A DNA stretch of 56,090 bases from SAR86 cluster bacterium AG-313-N18 (GTDB lineage: Bacteria; Pseudomonadota; Gammaproteobacteria; Magnimaribacterales; D2472), in the NCBI GenBank assembly GCA_003283765.1, contig QBVY01000006.1:1-56090 (forward strand), written 5' to 3'. The position numbers and the translations under genes were made by a program. The number at the start of each line of letters is the position of its first letter. Position 1 is the stretch's first letter. The notes below the pieces were generated by a model. It did no database searches. It had not been told where the DNA came from and worked only from the letters and a program-made list of their open reading frames with translations. Below, in pieces: positions 19,677-28,822 of this stretch.

Positions 19677-21272
19677 TTATCCGTCTTTAAGAATTTCTCT
19701 AGCTGCATTTTTTCCAGGTAGGCCAGTTACTCCGCCGCCGGGATGGGTTCCCGAGCCGCACATATACAATGATTTTAAGGGCCCTCTATAGTTTCCGTAG
19801 TTCATTAATGGCCTAGCTGCCCACATTTGATCAAGAGACATTTGCCCATGCATAATATCTCCACCAATGAGTCCAAATTTTTCCTCTAAATCTAATGGTG
19901 ACAAAATCATCATTCCTAAAATTGATTCTCTAAAATTAGGAGCATGTTTTGTAACGGTTTCAATAATAGTATCTGCCGCGGCCAAACGATGATCATGCCA
20001 AGAGCTATCATCTGATAATGTTGGAGAGAATTGTTGGCAGAATAATGAAGCGACATGTTTGCCTTCTGGAGCTAGGGTCGTGTCCATCGTTGATGGAATT
20101 AACATTTCTACAATTGGCGCCGCAGACCAGCCGTTAGACTTTGCATCGATGTATGCTTTGTCCATGTAATCTAGAGTAGGAGCTATCACAATACCGCTTT
20201 GATGATGTTCAGCTATTTCTTTCCCAGGTAGAGCAGAAAAATCTGGCAATTCAGAAAGAGCAACATTCATCCTGAAAGTTCCAGACCCGCATTTATATCC
20301 ATCCATGCTGCGATTAAATTCTTGATCTAGTTCACTTTCACAGATTAATTTTTTATAAAGGAGTTTTGGATTGAGATTTGAAATTATTTTTTTCGCTTTT
20401 CTGGAGCTTCCATCATCTAATTGAATTCCAATTGCGGCACCATCCTCAACAATTACTTTATTGACCGAAGCATCTGTAAAAATTTCAACTCCGCTATCCT
20501 TACATGCTTTTTCCATGGCTTGAGTTATTGCGCCCATGCCACCAATAGCGTGTCCCCAGGCGCCTTTTTCTCCATCAACCTCACCAAACACATGATGAAG
20601 TAATACATATGCTGAACCAGGTGTATCTGGGCTAGCAAAATTTCCAACTATTGAATCAAAACCAAACGCAGCTTTTATGTGCTCATTTTCAAACCACGAA
20701 TCAAGAAATGATCGCGCACTTTTTGTAAAAAGATCGTAAACATCTCTGTGCACTTGATTACCCTTGGTTGCTATTGGCCAAAGTTGTAAAGCAGCACTTA
20801 ATGCAGCTTTAATACCTTGCTTAGGATTTGGTGGTGTTTTTATTGAAAGATCTCTTAGAACATCAGCAACTGCTTCAATGCGATCATAATATTCAGGTAA
20901 TCGCGAAGCATCCTTTTCAGAAAATTTTTTAAATTCTTCTTGTGTTCTCTCTAGCCCACCTCCTAGTTTTAAATAAGTTGTTTGGTCTATTGGTAAAAAA
21001 TTTGAAATAGGACGTTTCACAATCTCTAAGCCGTGCTCCTTGAGGTTCATATCTTTAATAATTTCTGGATTTAGTAAGCTCACTGTATAACTTGCAACTG
21101 AGTTTCTAAATCCAGGATGAAACTCCTCAGTAATCGCAGCACCTCCTACAATTGATCTTTTTTCATAAACATTTACTTTTAAACCTTTTTTTGCCAAATA
21201 ATAGGCGCAGACTAAACCATTATGGCCACCGCCAATAATGATTGCATCAATAGAATCTTGAGAATAAGGCAT
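19677..21272 (-). CDS. FAD-dependent phytoene-desaturase-like oxidoreductase (PYROXD2 type)
   Basis: 531 aa. The N-terminal FAD-binding motif is IIGGGHNGLVCAYYLAKKG and the C-terminus closes with GSGTHPGGGVTGLPGKNAA, both characteristic of the CrtI/PYROXD2 group. No carotenoid genes are nearby, and this subgroup is usually annotated only as NAD(P)/FAD-dependent oxidoreductase, so a carotenoid role is not supported. It diverges from the lipoprotein gene across 86 AT-rich bases. Confidence 0.9.
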   Translation of the reverse strand: MPYSQDSIDAIIIGGGHNGLVCAYYLAKKGLKVNVYEKRSIVGGAAITEEFHPGFRNSVASYTVSLLNPEIIKDMNLKEHGLEIVKRPISNFLPIDQTTYLKLGGGLERTQEEFKKFSEKDASRLPEYYDRIEAVADVLRDLSIKTPPNPKQGIKAALSAALQLWPIATKGNQVHRDVYDLFTKSARSFLDSWFENEHIKAAFGFDSIVGNFASPDTPGSAYVLLHHVFGEVDGEKGAWGHAIGGMGAITQAMEKACKDSGVEIFTDASVNKVIVEDGAAIGIQLDDGSSRKAKKIISNLNPKLLYKKLICESELDQEFNRSMDGYKCGSGTFRMNVALSELPDFSALPGKEIAEHHQSGIVIAPTLDYMDKAYIDAKSNGWSAAPIVEMLIPSTMDTTLAPEGKHVASLFCQQFSPTLSDDSSWHDHRLAAADTIIETVTKHAPNFRESILGMMILSPLDLEEKFGLIGGDIMHGQMSLDQMWAARPLMNYGNYRGPLKSLYMCGSGTHPGGGVTGLPGKNAAREILKDG

Positions 21273-21358
21273 AGTTCTATTATACCTTTCTATGAATGTT
21301 ACAAATAATTAATGTATATTTAATTGATAAATACATTTTTTTTTGAGGTAAAAATAAA

Positions 21359-22174
21359 ATGAAAACAAAATTTAAATTAGCTTTGCTATCTGTACCTTTT
21401 TTATTTGTGATCTCATGTTCTGATTCAAATGCGGTGCAGGAATCAAAAATAACATGGGATGCTACAAATTACACAATGTATAACGAGTTCATGCAGTGTT
21501 CAGCTGGAGAAAATTATAATCAAGCAGCGCTTGATGACATGATTGATTCGTGGAGAGGGCTTGGATTATCTGAATCTTTGCTCGGTGGATGGGGTTACGT
21601 ATCAGTATCCCCAAACGAGAGCTCCTTCAATAATTACTGGGAATTAAGCTGGTCTTCAAAAGAAGAAGCTGATGCAGCTTGGGAGGAATGGGTCGCAAAT
21701 GATGATGCTATAGCTTGGAGTGAGAAATCATCTTCAATACTGCAGTGCGATGGTGAGAACAGAGATGGGTATGAGTTTACTTTCCCATATGATCCATATG
21801 CTTTTGGTGAATCTCCTGAAGATGGCTCTTTTGCAGCGGCATTCAGTCCATGCACATTAAACGAAGGCATGGGTCAAGAAGGCTTAAATAAAGCAATCAT
21901 TGGCTACAATGCTTGGTTAGATGCAATTGATCAATCTCAAGTTAACGGTTTTTATGCATATGGAATTTATATTCCCGAGGATAAGGCTGCAGAAGAGGAC
22001 TTTTGGTTTGGAAACTTTCATGAAAATTTTGAAACTATGAATGAGGGTAATGAGCTTTGGGATGCAACAGGTGGAGATGCGAAAGCTCTATTAGAATCAG
22101 TTAGCACATGCGGAGTGCCAGAGATTTCAAATGGACAAGTATTTCTTGATCCATCTAAGCCAGATTTTTCGTAA
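21359..22174 (+). CDS. Hypothetical lipoprotein with an internal duplication
   Basis: 271 aa, function unknown. The signal peptide ends in a lipobox (FVISC, Cys20). The mature part appears to contain two diverged copies of one unit of about 100 residues. The first (about 37-130) runs from MQCSAGENYNQAALDDMI to SSILQCDG. The second (about 160-255) runs from FSPCTLNEGMGQEGLN to VSTCGV. Both have a Cys near each end and a central W-rich stretch (YWELSWSSKEEADAAW; FWFGNFHENFETMNEG). Composition is acidic and rich in Trp and Asn, as in periplasmic or outer-membrane proteins. A GAGGT lies upstream of the ATG and a strong terminator follows. Confidence 0.8.
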   Translation: MKTKFKLALLSVPFLFVISCSDSNAVQESKITWDATNYTMYNEFMQCSAGENYNQAALDDMIDSWRGLGLSESLLGGWGYVSVSPNESSFNNYWELSWSSKEEADAAWEEWVANDDAIAWSEKSSSILQCDGENRDGYEFTFPYDPYAFGESPEDGSFAAAFSPCTLNEGMGQEGLNKAIIGYNAWLDAIDQSQVNGFYAYGIYIPEDKAAEEDFWFGNFHENFETMNEGNELWDATGGDAKALLESVSTCGVPEISNGQVFLDPSKPDFS

Positions 22175-22186
22175 TTCTTATATGAC

Positions 22187-22216
22187 AAAAAAGAGCTGCT
22201 AATGCAGCTCTTTTTT
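22187..22216. terminator. Bidirectional rho-independent terminator
   Basis: AAAAAAGAGCTGC and GCAGCTCTTTTTT form a perfect 13-base stem with a 4-base loop (TAAT). Each strand reads out into a run of T, so it can stop both the lipoprotein gene (+) and hflX (-). It overlaps the last 2 bases of the hflX stop codon. Confidence 0.93.
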
Positions 22217-23513
22217 ATGGTGAGATAGGTTTTAAATTTTTAAAAATTTCAATTTCTTCAAATTGCTCAAGCATGCTTTGTGAAATTGAAACCAATGATT
22301 GATGCTGCCCATTTGAATTCATCTTTTCCTCTAGAATGCACCCTGAATCAAAGAGCTTTGAGCGAACTGATGCTTGAATAGGGGAGAATTGCACCCATCC
22401 GTACAGCAGACTTCCAAACAGACTCTCAGAAATAATACTTTTTAACTCTTCAAGGCCCTCGCCAGTCTCGCTTGAGATTTTAATTTCAGGATGTTGATTA
22501 TTTGCGGGCCAAATCTCTTCACTTTTAATCAAATCTACTTTGTTTAAAGCTCTAATTTGAGGCATAGAGTTGACTCCCAGCTCTTCAAGGATTAAATCAA
22601 CTTCTTTTATTTTGTGATCCCTATTTAAATCTGCAGAATCGATAACGTGAATTAAAAGATCTGCAGAAGCCAAATCATCAAGCGTCGCTTTGAACGACTC
22701 TACTAATTTAGTTGGAAGATTAGATATAAATCCTACAGTGTCAGAAAATAGGACAGTTTCAAGCGTTTTGAATTTGAAATCAGCTCTTCGGGTGGTTGTA
22801 TCCAAAGTGGCAAACAATTTATCCTCGGCTTGCAGGCCGCCTTTGGTTAGAATATTAAACAGCGAGGTTTTGCCAGCATTTGTGTACCCCACCAAAGCCA
22901 CTAATTTATTGTTACCTTTTTTTCTCGAGTACCTATTTAAATTTTTTTGATTATGCTGCTTGTCTAATTTCTTTTTGAGTTGTTTGATTCGATTGCCTAT
23001 TAATCTTCGATCAGTTTCAAGCTGAGTTTCTCCCGGACCCCTTAATCCAATTCCACCTTTTTGTCTCTCCAGATGGCTCCAACCTCTTACAAGTCGAGTT
23101 GACAGGAAGCTGAGTTGAGCAAGTTCAACTTGCAGCTTTCCAATATCACTCTGTGCTCTTGCAGCAAATATATCTAAGATCAATCCCGTTCTATCGAGCA
23201 CTCTTGCACATAATAACTTTTCTAAATTTCTTTCTTGTGAAGGAGAAAGCTCACAATCCAAAACAACTAATTTAATATCCTCAGATTCAACAATATTCTT
23301 TAGCTCATCAGCTTTACCTTTTGTAAGAAAATGGCTTGCAGATACAAAGTTTTGTTTTGAGAAAATATGATGCTCAACTTTTAGTCCGGAGGATCTAGCT
23401 AGCTCAATAAATTCATTAGAATTGAATTGCTCTAGATCATCTTGATTTGATCTCAGTAAATCAATTGAAACAATTATTGCTCTTAGATCGGCTGGGGCAG
23501 AAGTTTTTTCCAA
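22215..23513 (-). CDS. hflX: GTPase HflX (ribosome-associated)
   Basis: 432 aa. The N-terminal HflX domain (ERNLEKLLCARVLDRTGLILDIFAARAQS) and the coiled linker with GGIGLRGPGETQLE precede the G domain: G1 GYTNAGKTSLFN, G3 DTVGFISNLP, G4 NKVD. HflX splits stalled ribosomes in the family. The usual hfq-hflX linkage is absent here. It is followed on the minus strand by nothing closer than the terminator, and the DUF1330 gene lies 15 bases upstream. Confidence 0.96.
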   Translation of the reverse strand: MEKTSAPADLRAIIVSIDLLRSNQDDLEQFNSNEFIELARSSGLKVEHHIFSKQNFVSASHFLTKGKADELKNIVESEDIKLVVLDCELSPSQERNLEKLLCARVLDRTGLILDIFAARAQSDIGKLQVELAQLSFLSTRLVRGWSHLERQKGGIGLRGPGETQLETDRRLIGNRIKQLKKKLDKQHNQKNLNRYSRKKGNNKLVALVGYTNAGKTSLFNILTKGGLQAEDKLFATLDTTTRRADFKFKTLETVLFSDTVGFISNLPTKLVESFKATLDDLASADLLIHVIDSADLNRDHKIKEVDLILEELGVNSMPQIRALNKVDLIKSEEIWPANNQHPEIKISSETGEGLEELKSIISESLFGSLLYGWVQFSPIQASVRSKLFDSGCILEEKMNSNGQHQSLVSISQSMLEQFEEIEIFKNLKPISP

Positions 23514-23528
23514 ATTTAGATTATTAAG

Positions 23529-23837
23529 TTATCGTTTAAGCACTTTTGTGAATGTGATGGAGTGCGTGCTAGTTCCATCTCGTCTAAATTTTGAAAGTTC
23601 TTGATATTCAGAATCATTGAACCAATTAGAGGCATCCTCTTCAGTGGGAAATCCAAATAAAATTACTCGACCTTTGAGGGGCGAGCCTCCTTCCATATGC
23701 TTCGGAGCATCATCAAAAGTAATAAATGAACCATTATGTTTTTTTAAAATAGGAAAAAAACCTTTTTCATATTTTCTGTATTCATCGGCATTGATTACCT
23801 CAAGATTTGCTATAGCAATGATTTCGAATTCTGTCAT
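23529..23837 (-). CDS. DUF1330 domain protein
   Basis: 102-aa dimeric alpha/beta-barrel-like small protein. The fold is recognisable from IANLEVINADEYRKYEKGF at the N-terminus, GRVILFGFPTEEDASNWF in the middle and the final strand. No function is known for the family. It is upstream of, and likely co-transcribed with, hflX (15-base gap). Confidence 0.82.
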   Translation of the reverse strand: MTEFEIIAIANLEVINADEYRKYEKGFFPILKKHNGSFITFDDAPKHMEGGSPLKGRVILFGFPTEEDASNWFNDSEYQELSKFRRDGTSTHSITFTKVLKR

Positions 23838-23954
23838 TTATTTTCCATTTAAAAAATTTAATTGTACGAAATATCAATACAAAAACATAATTTTTAATTT
23901 GCAAATTTGTTTCTCTTTCTACACAATCCATTCTTTAAATTATCAAAATAAAAT

Positions 23955-24428
23955 ATGAAAGATTTATTTCCATACGTAGGTGAAACTATCACAGTTACTG
24001 AAGATATGTGTGATTTCAATGGCCACATGAATGTCAATTTTATAAAAGAGGTTTTTGAACAAGCTTGGAATTTTGCCAATGAGGAGTTTGGTTTAAATGA
24101 GGAATATTTAAAAAGTGGTTTTTCTAGTTTCACTCTTGAGGATAATTACAGATTTCAAAAAGAATTCCTTCTGGGGGATAAGATTTTCCCTGCATTTAGA
24201 TTATTTAATGTGAATGAAAAGCTTTACCACATGATAGGAGTCTTATTTGACAAGGAAGGTGTTATTTCAGCTATGTATGAAACAGTTGAAGGTCATATTG
24301 ATATGAAAATAAGAAAAATTGCACCAATGGATTCAGATAGGCTTGCTAGGGTTTTAGCGATTAAGAAAGCCCATGATCTAACAGGCGAGGTTCCTTATAA
24401 AATAAGGCTCAAAATTAGAGATTTATAA
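23955..24428 (+). CDS. Hot-dog thioesterase family protein
   Basis: 157 aa. The N-terminal block DMCDFNGHMNVNFIKEVFEQA is the 4HBT-type DxxGHxN motif. The rest forms the usual beta-sheet (RFQKEFLLGDKIFPAFRLF). It resembles short carnitine-cluster thioesterases that act on small acyl-CoAs, but the substrate is not determinable. It starts a three-gene plus-strand group with an SDR and a TM2 protein. Confidence 0.8.
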   Translation: MKDLFPYVGETITVTEDMCDFNGHMNVNFIKEVFEQAWNFANEEFGLNEEYLKSGFSSFTLEDNYRFQKEFLLGDKIFPAFRLFNVNEKLYHMIGVLFDKEGVISAMYETVEGHIDMKIRKIAPMDSDRLARVLAIKKAHDLTGEVPYKIRLKIRDL

Positions 24429-24448
24429 AAATTAGACTAGGAGAATTT

Positions 24449-25246
24449 ATGAATAATAAATACGCGCTAATTACTGGTGGAACTGCTGGAATTGGTCTTG
24501 ATATAGCTAAGGAGCTCGCTAAGCAGGGCCATAATATTATTCTGACTGCTAGACGAGAAGAAAGACTGAAAGAAATTTCTGCTTCCCTTAAAAAGGAATT
24601 TAACATTGACTGTGCTTATATTGCCGCAGACTTGGCGCAAGTTTCAGCACCTGAGATGATCTATAACTTCTGTTTTAAAAATAATTATATTGTCGAAATC
24701 TTAGTAAATAATGCAGGTTATAGTATTAATAAAAAATTTCATGAAACCGGTGAAGATGAAGAGGAGAAATTCCTAAGAGTTTTAGGTATTGCAGTAGTTG
24801 CACTTACTAAAAAATTTATTCCAAGCATGATAGAGCAAAAGTATGGAAAAATAATGATGGTTTCTTCTCTCGCTTCATTTGCGCCACCTTCATCTGGGTG
24901 GGGCGCCCTTTATGGGCCTGTAAAGACTTTTGTTAACAGATTTGGAGATGCAATAAATATCAATTATCGCTCTCAAGGAATTTCTTCTACTAATGTATGT
25001 CCCGGATTTACGGTCACAGAGTTTCATACTGCTAGCGGTATGCAAGATGCTATGGACAAGGTACCAGCTTTTATGAAAAAAGATTCAGAAACCGTTGCAA
25101 TTGGAGCTGTGCAAGCAATGTTGAAAGGAAAGAGTGTTTGGGTTCCAGGAGCATTAAATAAACTATTGGCATTTCTTTGCAATATATTGCCAACCAGCAT
25201 TGTTATCAAGATGAGTTCAAGCTTGGCTGGAGGCCGTTATGAATGA
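24449..25246 (+). CDS. Short-chain dehydrogenase (SDR), 265 aa
   Basis: Classical SDR: TGGTAGIG at residues 8-15, LVNNAG, catalytic Ser in VSSLASF and the YGPVK version of YxxxK, then CPGFTVTEFH. The C-terminal hydrophobic stretch (LLAFLCNILPTSIVIKMSSSLAG) suggests membrane association, as in many SDRs acting on lipids. A good Shine-Dalgarno (TAGGAGAA) supports the ATG. Its stop overlaps the TM2 gene by 8 bases. Confidence 0.87.
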   Translation: MNNKYALITGGTAGIGLDIAKELAKQGHNIILTARREERLKEISASLKKEFNIDCAYIAADLAQVSAPEMIYNFCFKNNYIVEILVNNAGYSINKKFHETGEDEEEKFLRVLGIAVVALTKKFIPSMIEQKYGKIMMVSSLASFAPPSSGWGALYGPVKTFVNRFGDAININYRSQGISSTNVCPGFTVTEFHTASGMQDAMDKVPAFMKKDSETVAIGAVQAMLKGKSVWVPGALNKLLAFLCNILPTSIVIKMSSSLAGGRYE

Positions 25247-25475
25247 GTCTATAAATATTTCAGAAAAGAGAATTTTGCCAACATTCTTACTATTTCTTGT
25301 CTTATCTTGGCCTTTGGGGGCTCATAGATTTTTTTTGAGACGTTATGCATCTGCTATTTTATTCATCATTACAATTGGTGGTTGTGGTATTTGGTGGATA
25401 GTAGATTTCATATTAATAGTTACTGGCTCAATGAAAGATGATGAGGGAAAGCTCGTAAAACTTTGGGTAGACTAG
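25239..25475 (+). CDS. TM2-domain small membrane protein
   Basis: 78 aa with two transmembrane helices. The TM2 signature is visible as GAHRFFLRRYASAILFI … GCGIWWIVDFILI. The function of the family is unknown. It is translationally coupled to the preceding SDR and its end overlaps the convergent metallo-hydrolase by 4 bases. Confidence 0.85.
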   Translation: MNESINISEKRILPTFLLFLVLSWPLGAHRFFLRRYASAILFIITIGGCGIWWIVDFILIVTGSMKDDEGKLVKLWVD

Positions 25476-26128
25476 GCTTGACTTAAAATTGAATCAGCCA
25501 CAAAAGCATTATCTTTTCTTTCTTGCCCAAATGTAGATACAGGTCCGTGACCTGAAATAAATAAAATCTCTTCTCCAAGTGGCCAAAGCTTTTTAGTTAT
25601 AGAGTCTAATAAGTCTTGATGATTGCCCCTAGGCAAATCAGTTCTTCCAATAGAGCCACGAAATAAAACATCGCCTACAGCAGCTAGCTTTGATTCAGGA
25701 TGATAAAAAACAATATGCCCTGGTGTGTGCCCTGGACAAAAAATGACTTTCAGGGTTTCATTACCTAGTTTTACTTCATCACCATCGTCAAGCCATCTAT
25801 CTGGAGTACAGTTTTGAGCTTGCATGCCAAACATTTTTCCTTGAGATTCAAGTGATTCAAGCAGAAATAGATCTTCGTGATGTGGCCCCTCAATTTTCAA
25901 GGAGAGAATCTTTGCTAGTTCAGAGGCCGCACCAGCATGATCAGCATGACCATGAGTGAGGAAAATCTTTTCAGGAATTAAATCATTATCTTTTGCTGCC
26001 GACAAAAGTATATCTATGTCTCCACCCGGATCAATGAAAGCGCATTTTTTTGATTTCTCACAATATAAAATAGGCGCATTTTGTTGAAACGGCGTAACTG
26101 GATGAATTAAAGCTTTAATTAGTGACAT
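25472..26128 (-). CDS. Metallo-beta-lactamase-fold hydrolase (GloB-like)
   Basis: 218 aa. The binuclear metal motif is THGHADHAG (HxHxDH), with later histidines in CPGHTPGH and ISGHGPVS and an Asp in GDVLFRGSIGRTDLP. The GRTDLPxG stretch places it in the YcbL/glyoxalase II-like group, which hydrolyses thioesters. It is divergent from the steroid cluster, whose leader begins right after its start codon. Confidence 0.9.
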   Translation of the reverse strand: MSLIKALIHPVTPFQQNAPILYCEKSKKCAFIDPGGDIDILLSAAKDNDLIPEKIFLTHGHADHAGAASELAKILSLKIEGPHHEDLFLLESLESQGKMFGMQAQNCTPDRWLDDGDEVKLGNETLKVIFCPGHTPGHIVFYHPESKLAAVGDVLFRGSIGRTDLPRGNHQDLLDSITKKLWPLGEEILFISGHGPVSTFGQERKDNAFVADSILSQA

Positions 26129-26286
26129 ATATGTATTTTATAGAATTTCTCAATAAGAATGGATACTTTTGTAGCTTTCATAATAGTTCGTAATTAATAG
26201 ATGAATAATTATGTATAAATAAATTGAATGATAGAATTAATAATGAAAACATAAGATATTGATATATTTTTTTATCAGGGAGCAAA
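26129..26286 (+). promoter_or_regulatory. Leader and candidate operator region of the steroid gene cluster
   Basis: This 158-base, very AT-rich gap separates the divergent metallo-hydrolase from hsaC, so the cluster's main promoter should be here. A clear Shine-Dalgarno AGGGAG (26277-26282) precedes the hsaC ATG. Two copies of TAATTA (26191-26196 and 26206-26211) are 15 bases apart centre to centre, a spacing that could suit an Lrp/AsnC dimer. A TATAAA at 26214-26219 is the best -10 candidate, without a good -35. I saw nothing like the actinobacterial KstR or KstR2 operators. Confidence 0.4.
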
Positions 26287-27189
26287 ATGAAAATACAATC
26301 TTTAAGTTATCTGCTTGTTGAAACAACTGACCTCCAGGAATGGGATGATTATGCAAAAGATGTGGTTGGTTTGATGAAAAATGATTCTCTTAGCGATGAT
26401 CAAAATCTTTATCTAAGAATGGATAAAAAATCTTTTAGATTTCATATTACAACCGGTGATTCACAGAAGTATCTTGCAGCTGGTTTTTCATTGTCTGATA
26501 AAGCTGCTTTTGATGATGCTAAAAGTGAGCTAGATCGAGCGAATATTGAATATGAGGAGCTGGGTGATGAAATAGCAAAATTAAGATGCGTTGATGAATG
26601 TATTGGGCTTAATGATCCCGCAGGCAACAGGCTTGAGCTGTCTTATGGGAGCGAAGATTCATCTGAACCATTTGTATCAACTCAGGACATAAAAGGCTTC
26701 ATTACAGAGGGACTAGGTTTTGGTCATGTAGTTTTTGCAGCTCCAGATTTAGAGCTTGCGCATAGATTTTATATAGACATATTGGGCTTTGGAGATTCTG
26801 ATTATATGAATTTCCCAATGGGACCAGCTCCTGATGCTCCTGAGGTAAAGTTAAATTTTATGCACTGTGATAATCCTAGACATCACACAGTTGCTTTATA
26901 TGAATCTCCCATACCTCCATCAGGTCTTATACATACCATGGTAGAGGTTAATGATATTGATGAGGTTGGTTATGGTCTTGATAGAGCAATGCAGAACAAT
27001 GTCCATATTTCTTCCTCTCTAGGCAGGCACTCTAACGATATGATGGTTTCATTTTATATGCAGACTCCTGCAGGTTTTGATTTAGAATTTGGCTATGATG
27101 GATGGCAGGTCGACTGGACTAATTTTGAGATGCAAAAAAGCAAGATACCAAGCTTCTGGGGTCATGCATTTTCACCACCAGAAAATTAG
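26287..27189 (+). CDS. hsaC: 3,4-DHSA (seco-steroid catechol) extradiol dioxygenase, HsaC-like
   Basis: Iron(II) enzyme that opens the catechol made from steroid ring A (3,4-DHSA) in the meta position. It is 300 aa, the length of mycobacterial HsaC, and has two VOC domains. The iron ligands expected from the family are His147 (GFGHVVF), His216 (GLIHTMVEV) and Glu267 (FDLEFGY). By eye, ALGRH(V/S)ND and the C-terminal SxWGHxF match HsaC from memory. Generic BphC from biphenyl pathways is the alternative, but the neighbouring ipd genes argue for a steroid substrate. First gene of the cluster, 2 bases before ipdA. Confidence 0.9.
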   Translation: MKIQSLSYLLVETTDLQEWDDYAKDVVGLMKNDSLSDDQNLYLRMDKKSFRFHITTGDSQKYLAAGFSLSDKAAFDDAKSELDRANIEYEELGDEIAKLRCVDECIGLNDPAGNRLELSYGSEDSSEPFVSTQDIKGFITEGLGFGHVVFAAPDLELAHRFYIDILGFGDSDYMNFPMGPAPDAPEVKLNFMHCDNPRHHTVALYESPIPPSGLIHTMVEVNDIDEVGYGLDRAMQNNVHISSSLGRHSNDMMVSFYMQTPAGFDLEFGYDGWQVDWTNFEMQKSKIPSFWGHAFSPPEN

Positions 27190-27191
27190 AA

Positions 27192-28061
27192 ATGGATAAA
27201 ATAGTTTCACATAAAGATGTAGTTGACCAACTTTCTGATGGAATGACTATTGGAGTTGGTGGGTGGGGTGCCCGAAGAAAGCCAATGTCTTTAATTAGAG
27301 AGATATGCCAATCAGATATCAAGGATTTAACTGTTGTTAGCTACGGTGGCCCTGATGTTGGCTTATTATGCGCTCACAAAAAAATTAAAAAATTAATTTT
27401 TGGTTTCGTATCATTGGATATGATTCCGCTGGAATCTCACTTTCGTCAGGCACGTCAAAAAAATGAAATTGAAGTTATGGAACTTGATGAAGGGATGGTT
27501 CAGTGGGGTTTGAGAGCAGCTGCCATGAATTTACCATTTCTACCAACTCGCGTTGGCTTAGGTACAGATGTTTTAACGCATAATCCAGAATTAGAATATG
27601 TTACTTCTCCATATAATGATGCCGAAAAGCTTGTTGCAATGCCTGCACTCAAACTTGATATTGCGTTAATTCATGTAAATAAATCTGATGAAAAGGGTAA
27701 TACTCAGATAATTGGGCCTGATCCATTCTTTGATGAGCTTTTTGCAAGAGCTGCTTGTAAAACTTTTGTATCATCTGAAGAAGTTGTATCTACCCAAGAG
27801 TTAGGAGGCAAGGATGGTGCTATATTTAATAGATTTGAAAGAAGTCTTGTAACAGGTGTCTTGCATGCGCCTTGCGGTGCTCATCCAACTTCTTGCGCAC
27901 CAAGCTATGGTTTTGATATTGAGCATCTAAAAGAATATTCGGCAGCAGCCAAATCTTTTGATGAATATAGTACTAAATATTTAAACAAGACCCATCAAGA
28001 GTATATTGACTCCATTGGGGGATCAGAAACAATTCTAAATATACCTTTACCACAGTTTTAA
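27192..28061 (+). CDS. ipdA: COCHEA-CoA hydrolase subunit alpha (CoA-transferase fold)
   Basis: Alpha subunit of IpdAB, which opens the last steroid ring (ring C) by hydrolysis of COCHEA-CoA. Sequence is CoA-transferase-like but matches IpdA by eye: MTIGVGGWGARRKPMS near residue 18, VVSYGGPDVGLLC at 48-60, and FGFVSLD at 70-76. The MELDEGM block has Glu100, which I believe corresponds to the catalytic glutamate. Length 289 aa against 292 in M. tuberculosis. It is followed 1 base later by ipdB, as expected for a heteromer. Confidence 0.92.
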   Translation: MDKIVSHKDVVDQLSDGMTIGVGGWGARRKPMSLIREICQSDIKDLTVVSYGGPDVGLLCAHKKIKKLIFGFVSLDMIPLESHFRQARQKNEIEVMELDEGMVQWGLRAAAMNLPFLPTRVGLGTDVLTHNPELEYVTSPYNDAEKLVAMPALKLDIALIHVNKSDEKGNTQIIGPDPFFDELFARAACKTFVSSEEVVSTQELGGKDGAIFNRFERSLVTGVLHAPCGAHPTSCAPSYGFDIEHLKEYSAAAKSFDEYSTKYLNKTHQEYIDSIGGSETILNIPLPQF

Positions 28062-28062
28062 A

Positions 28063-28818
28063 ATGTCAGAATCCATTTCATTAGCAGAAATTTGTATTAG
28101 CTCATCTTCCAAAGCATGGAAGGGCGAGGGAGAAATTCTTGCCACAGGCATTGGTTTGATCCCAAGAATTGCAGCTGGCCTAGCCAAGCTTACGCACAAT
28201 CCAGACTTGATGATGACAGATGGGGAAACTTACTTAATTTCTAAGCCAGCACCTATGGGTAAAAGAGATATTTCTCTCGACCAAGTTGAGGGCTACATGA
28301 GTTACAGCCGCGTATTTGAAAATCTTTGGGGTGGTAAAAGACATGCCATGGTCACTCCAACACAAATAGATTCCTTCGGGCAAACAAATATTAGCGCTAT
28401 CGGTGATTATGGCTCTCCAAAAGTTCAGCTTCTTGGTGTAAGAGGTTTTCCAGGAAACTTTATTAATCATAAAAATTCTATTTTCATTCCTAATCATTCT
28501 GTAAAAACTTTTGTAAAAGGCAAAGTAGATATGGTTTCTGGAATGGGGCACCAAAATAAAAAGCTTTCAAATGGAAAATTTGAAATTAAGCTTGTAGTAA
28601 CGAACCTTGGTGTTTTTGATTTTAACGCAGAAAATAATAACCTTCAGCTACTTAGCTTACATCCTGGTGTGAGTGTAGATGATGTTATTGAAAACACAGG
28701 TTTTGATGTAATCATTAAATCAGATGAGCCTACAATAATGCCTACCAGCGATGAACTCACTTGTATAAGAGAGGTCCTTGATCCTCAGGGTGTTCGCAAC
28801 TCAATTTTTGGAGAATAA
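28063..28818 (+). CDS. ipdB: COCHEA-CoA hydrolase subunit beta (CoA-transferase fold)
   Basis: 251 aa, close to the 250 of M. tuberculosis IpdB. The stretches HAMVTPTQIDSFGQTNIS, KVQLLGVRGFPGN and VDMVSGMG match IpdB from memory. It forms the heteromeric ring-opening hydrolase with IpdA. It is translated right after ipdA with a 1-base gap. A plain beta-subunit CoA-transferase is the alternative, but the IpdAB-specific blocks are clear. Confidence 0.92.
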   Translation: MSESISLAEICISSSSKAWKGEGEILATGIGLIPRIAAGLAKLTHNPDLMMTDGETYLISKPAPMGKRDISLDQVEGYMSYSRVFENLWGGKRHAMVTPTQIDSFGQTNISAIGDYGSPKVQLLGVRGFPGNFINHKNSIFIPNHSVKTFVKGKVDMVSGMGHQNKKLSNGKFEIKLVVTNLGVFDFNAENNNLQLLSLHPGVSVDDVIENTGFDVIIKSDEPTIMPTSDELTCIREVLDPQGVRNSIFGE

Positions 28819-28822
28819 AAAT

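Noticed and set aside
24449-25475. Thioesterase, SDR and TM2 genes as part of the steroid cluster
   Set aside because: They lie upstream across an opposite-strand gene and show no steroid-specific blocks.
26287-27189. Biphenyl-type BphC extradiol dioxygenase
   Set aside because: The fold and ligands fit both, but the adjacent ipdA/ipdB and other HIP genes, and the 300-residue length and C-terminus matching HsaC, point to a steroid substrate.
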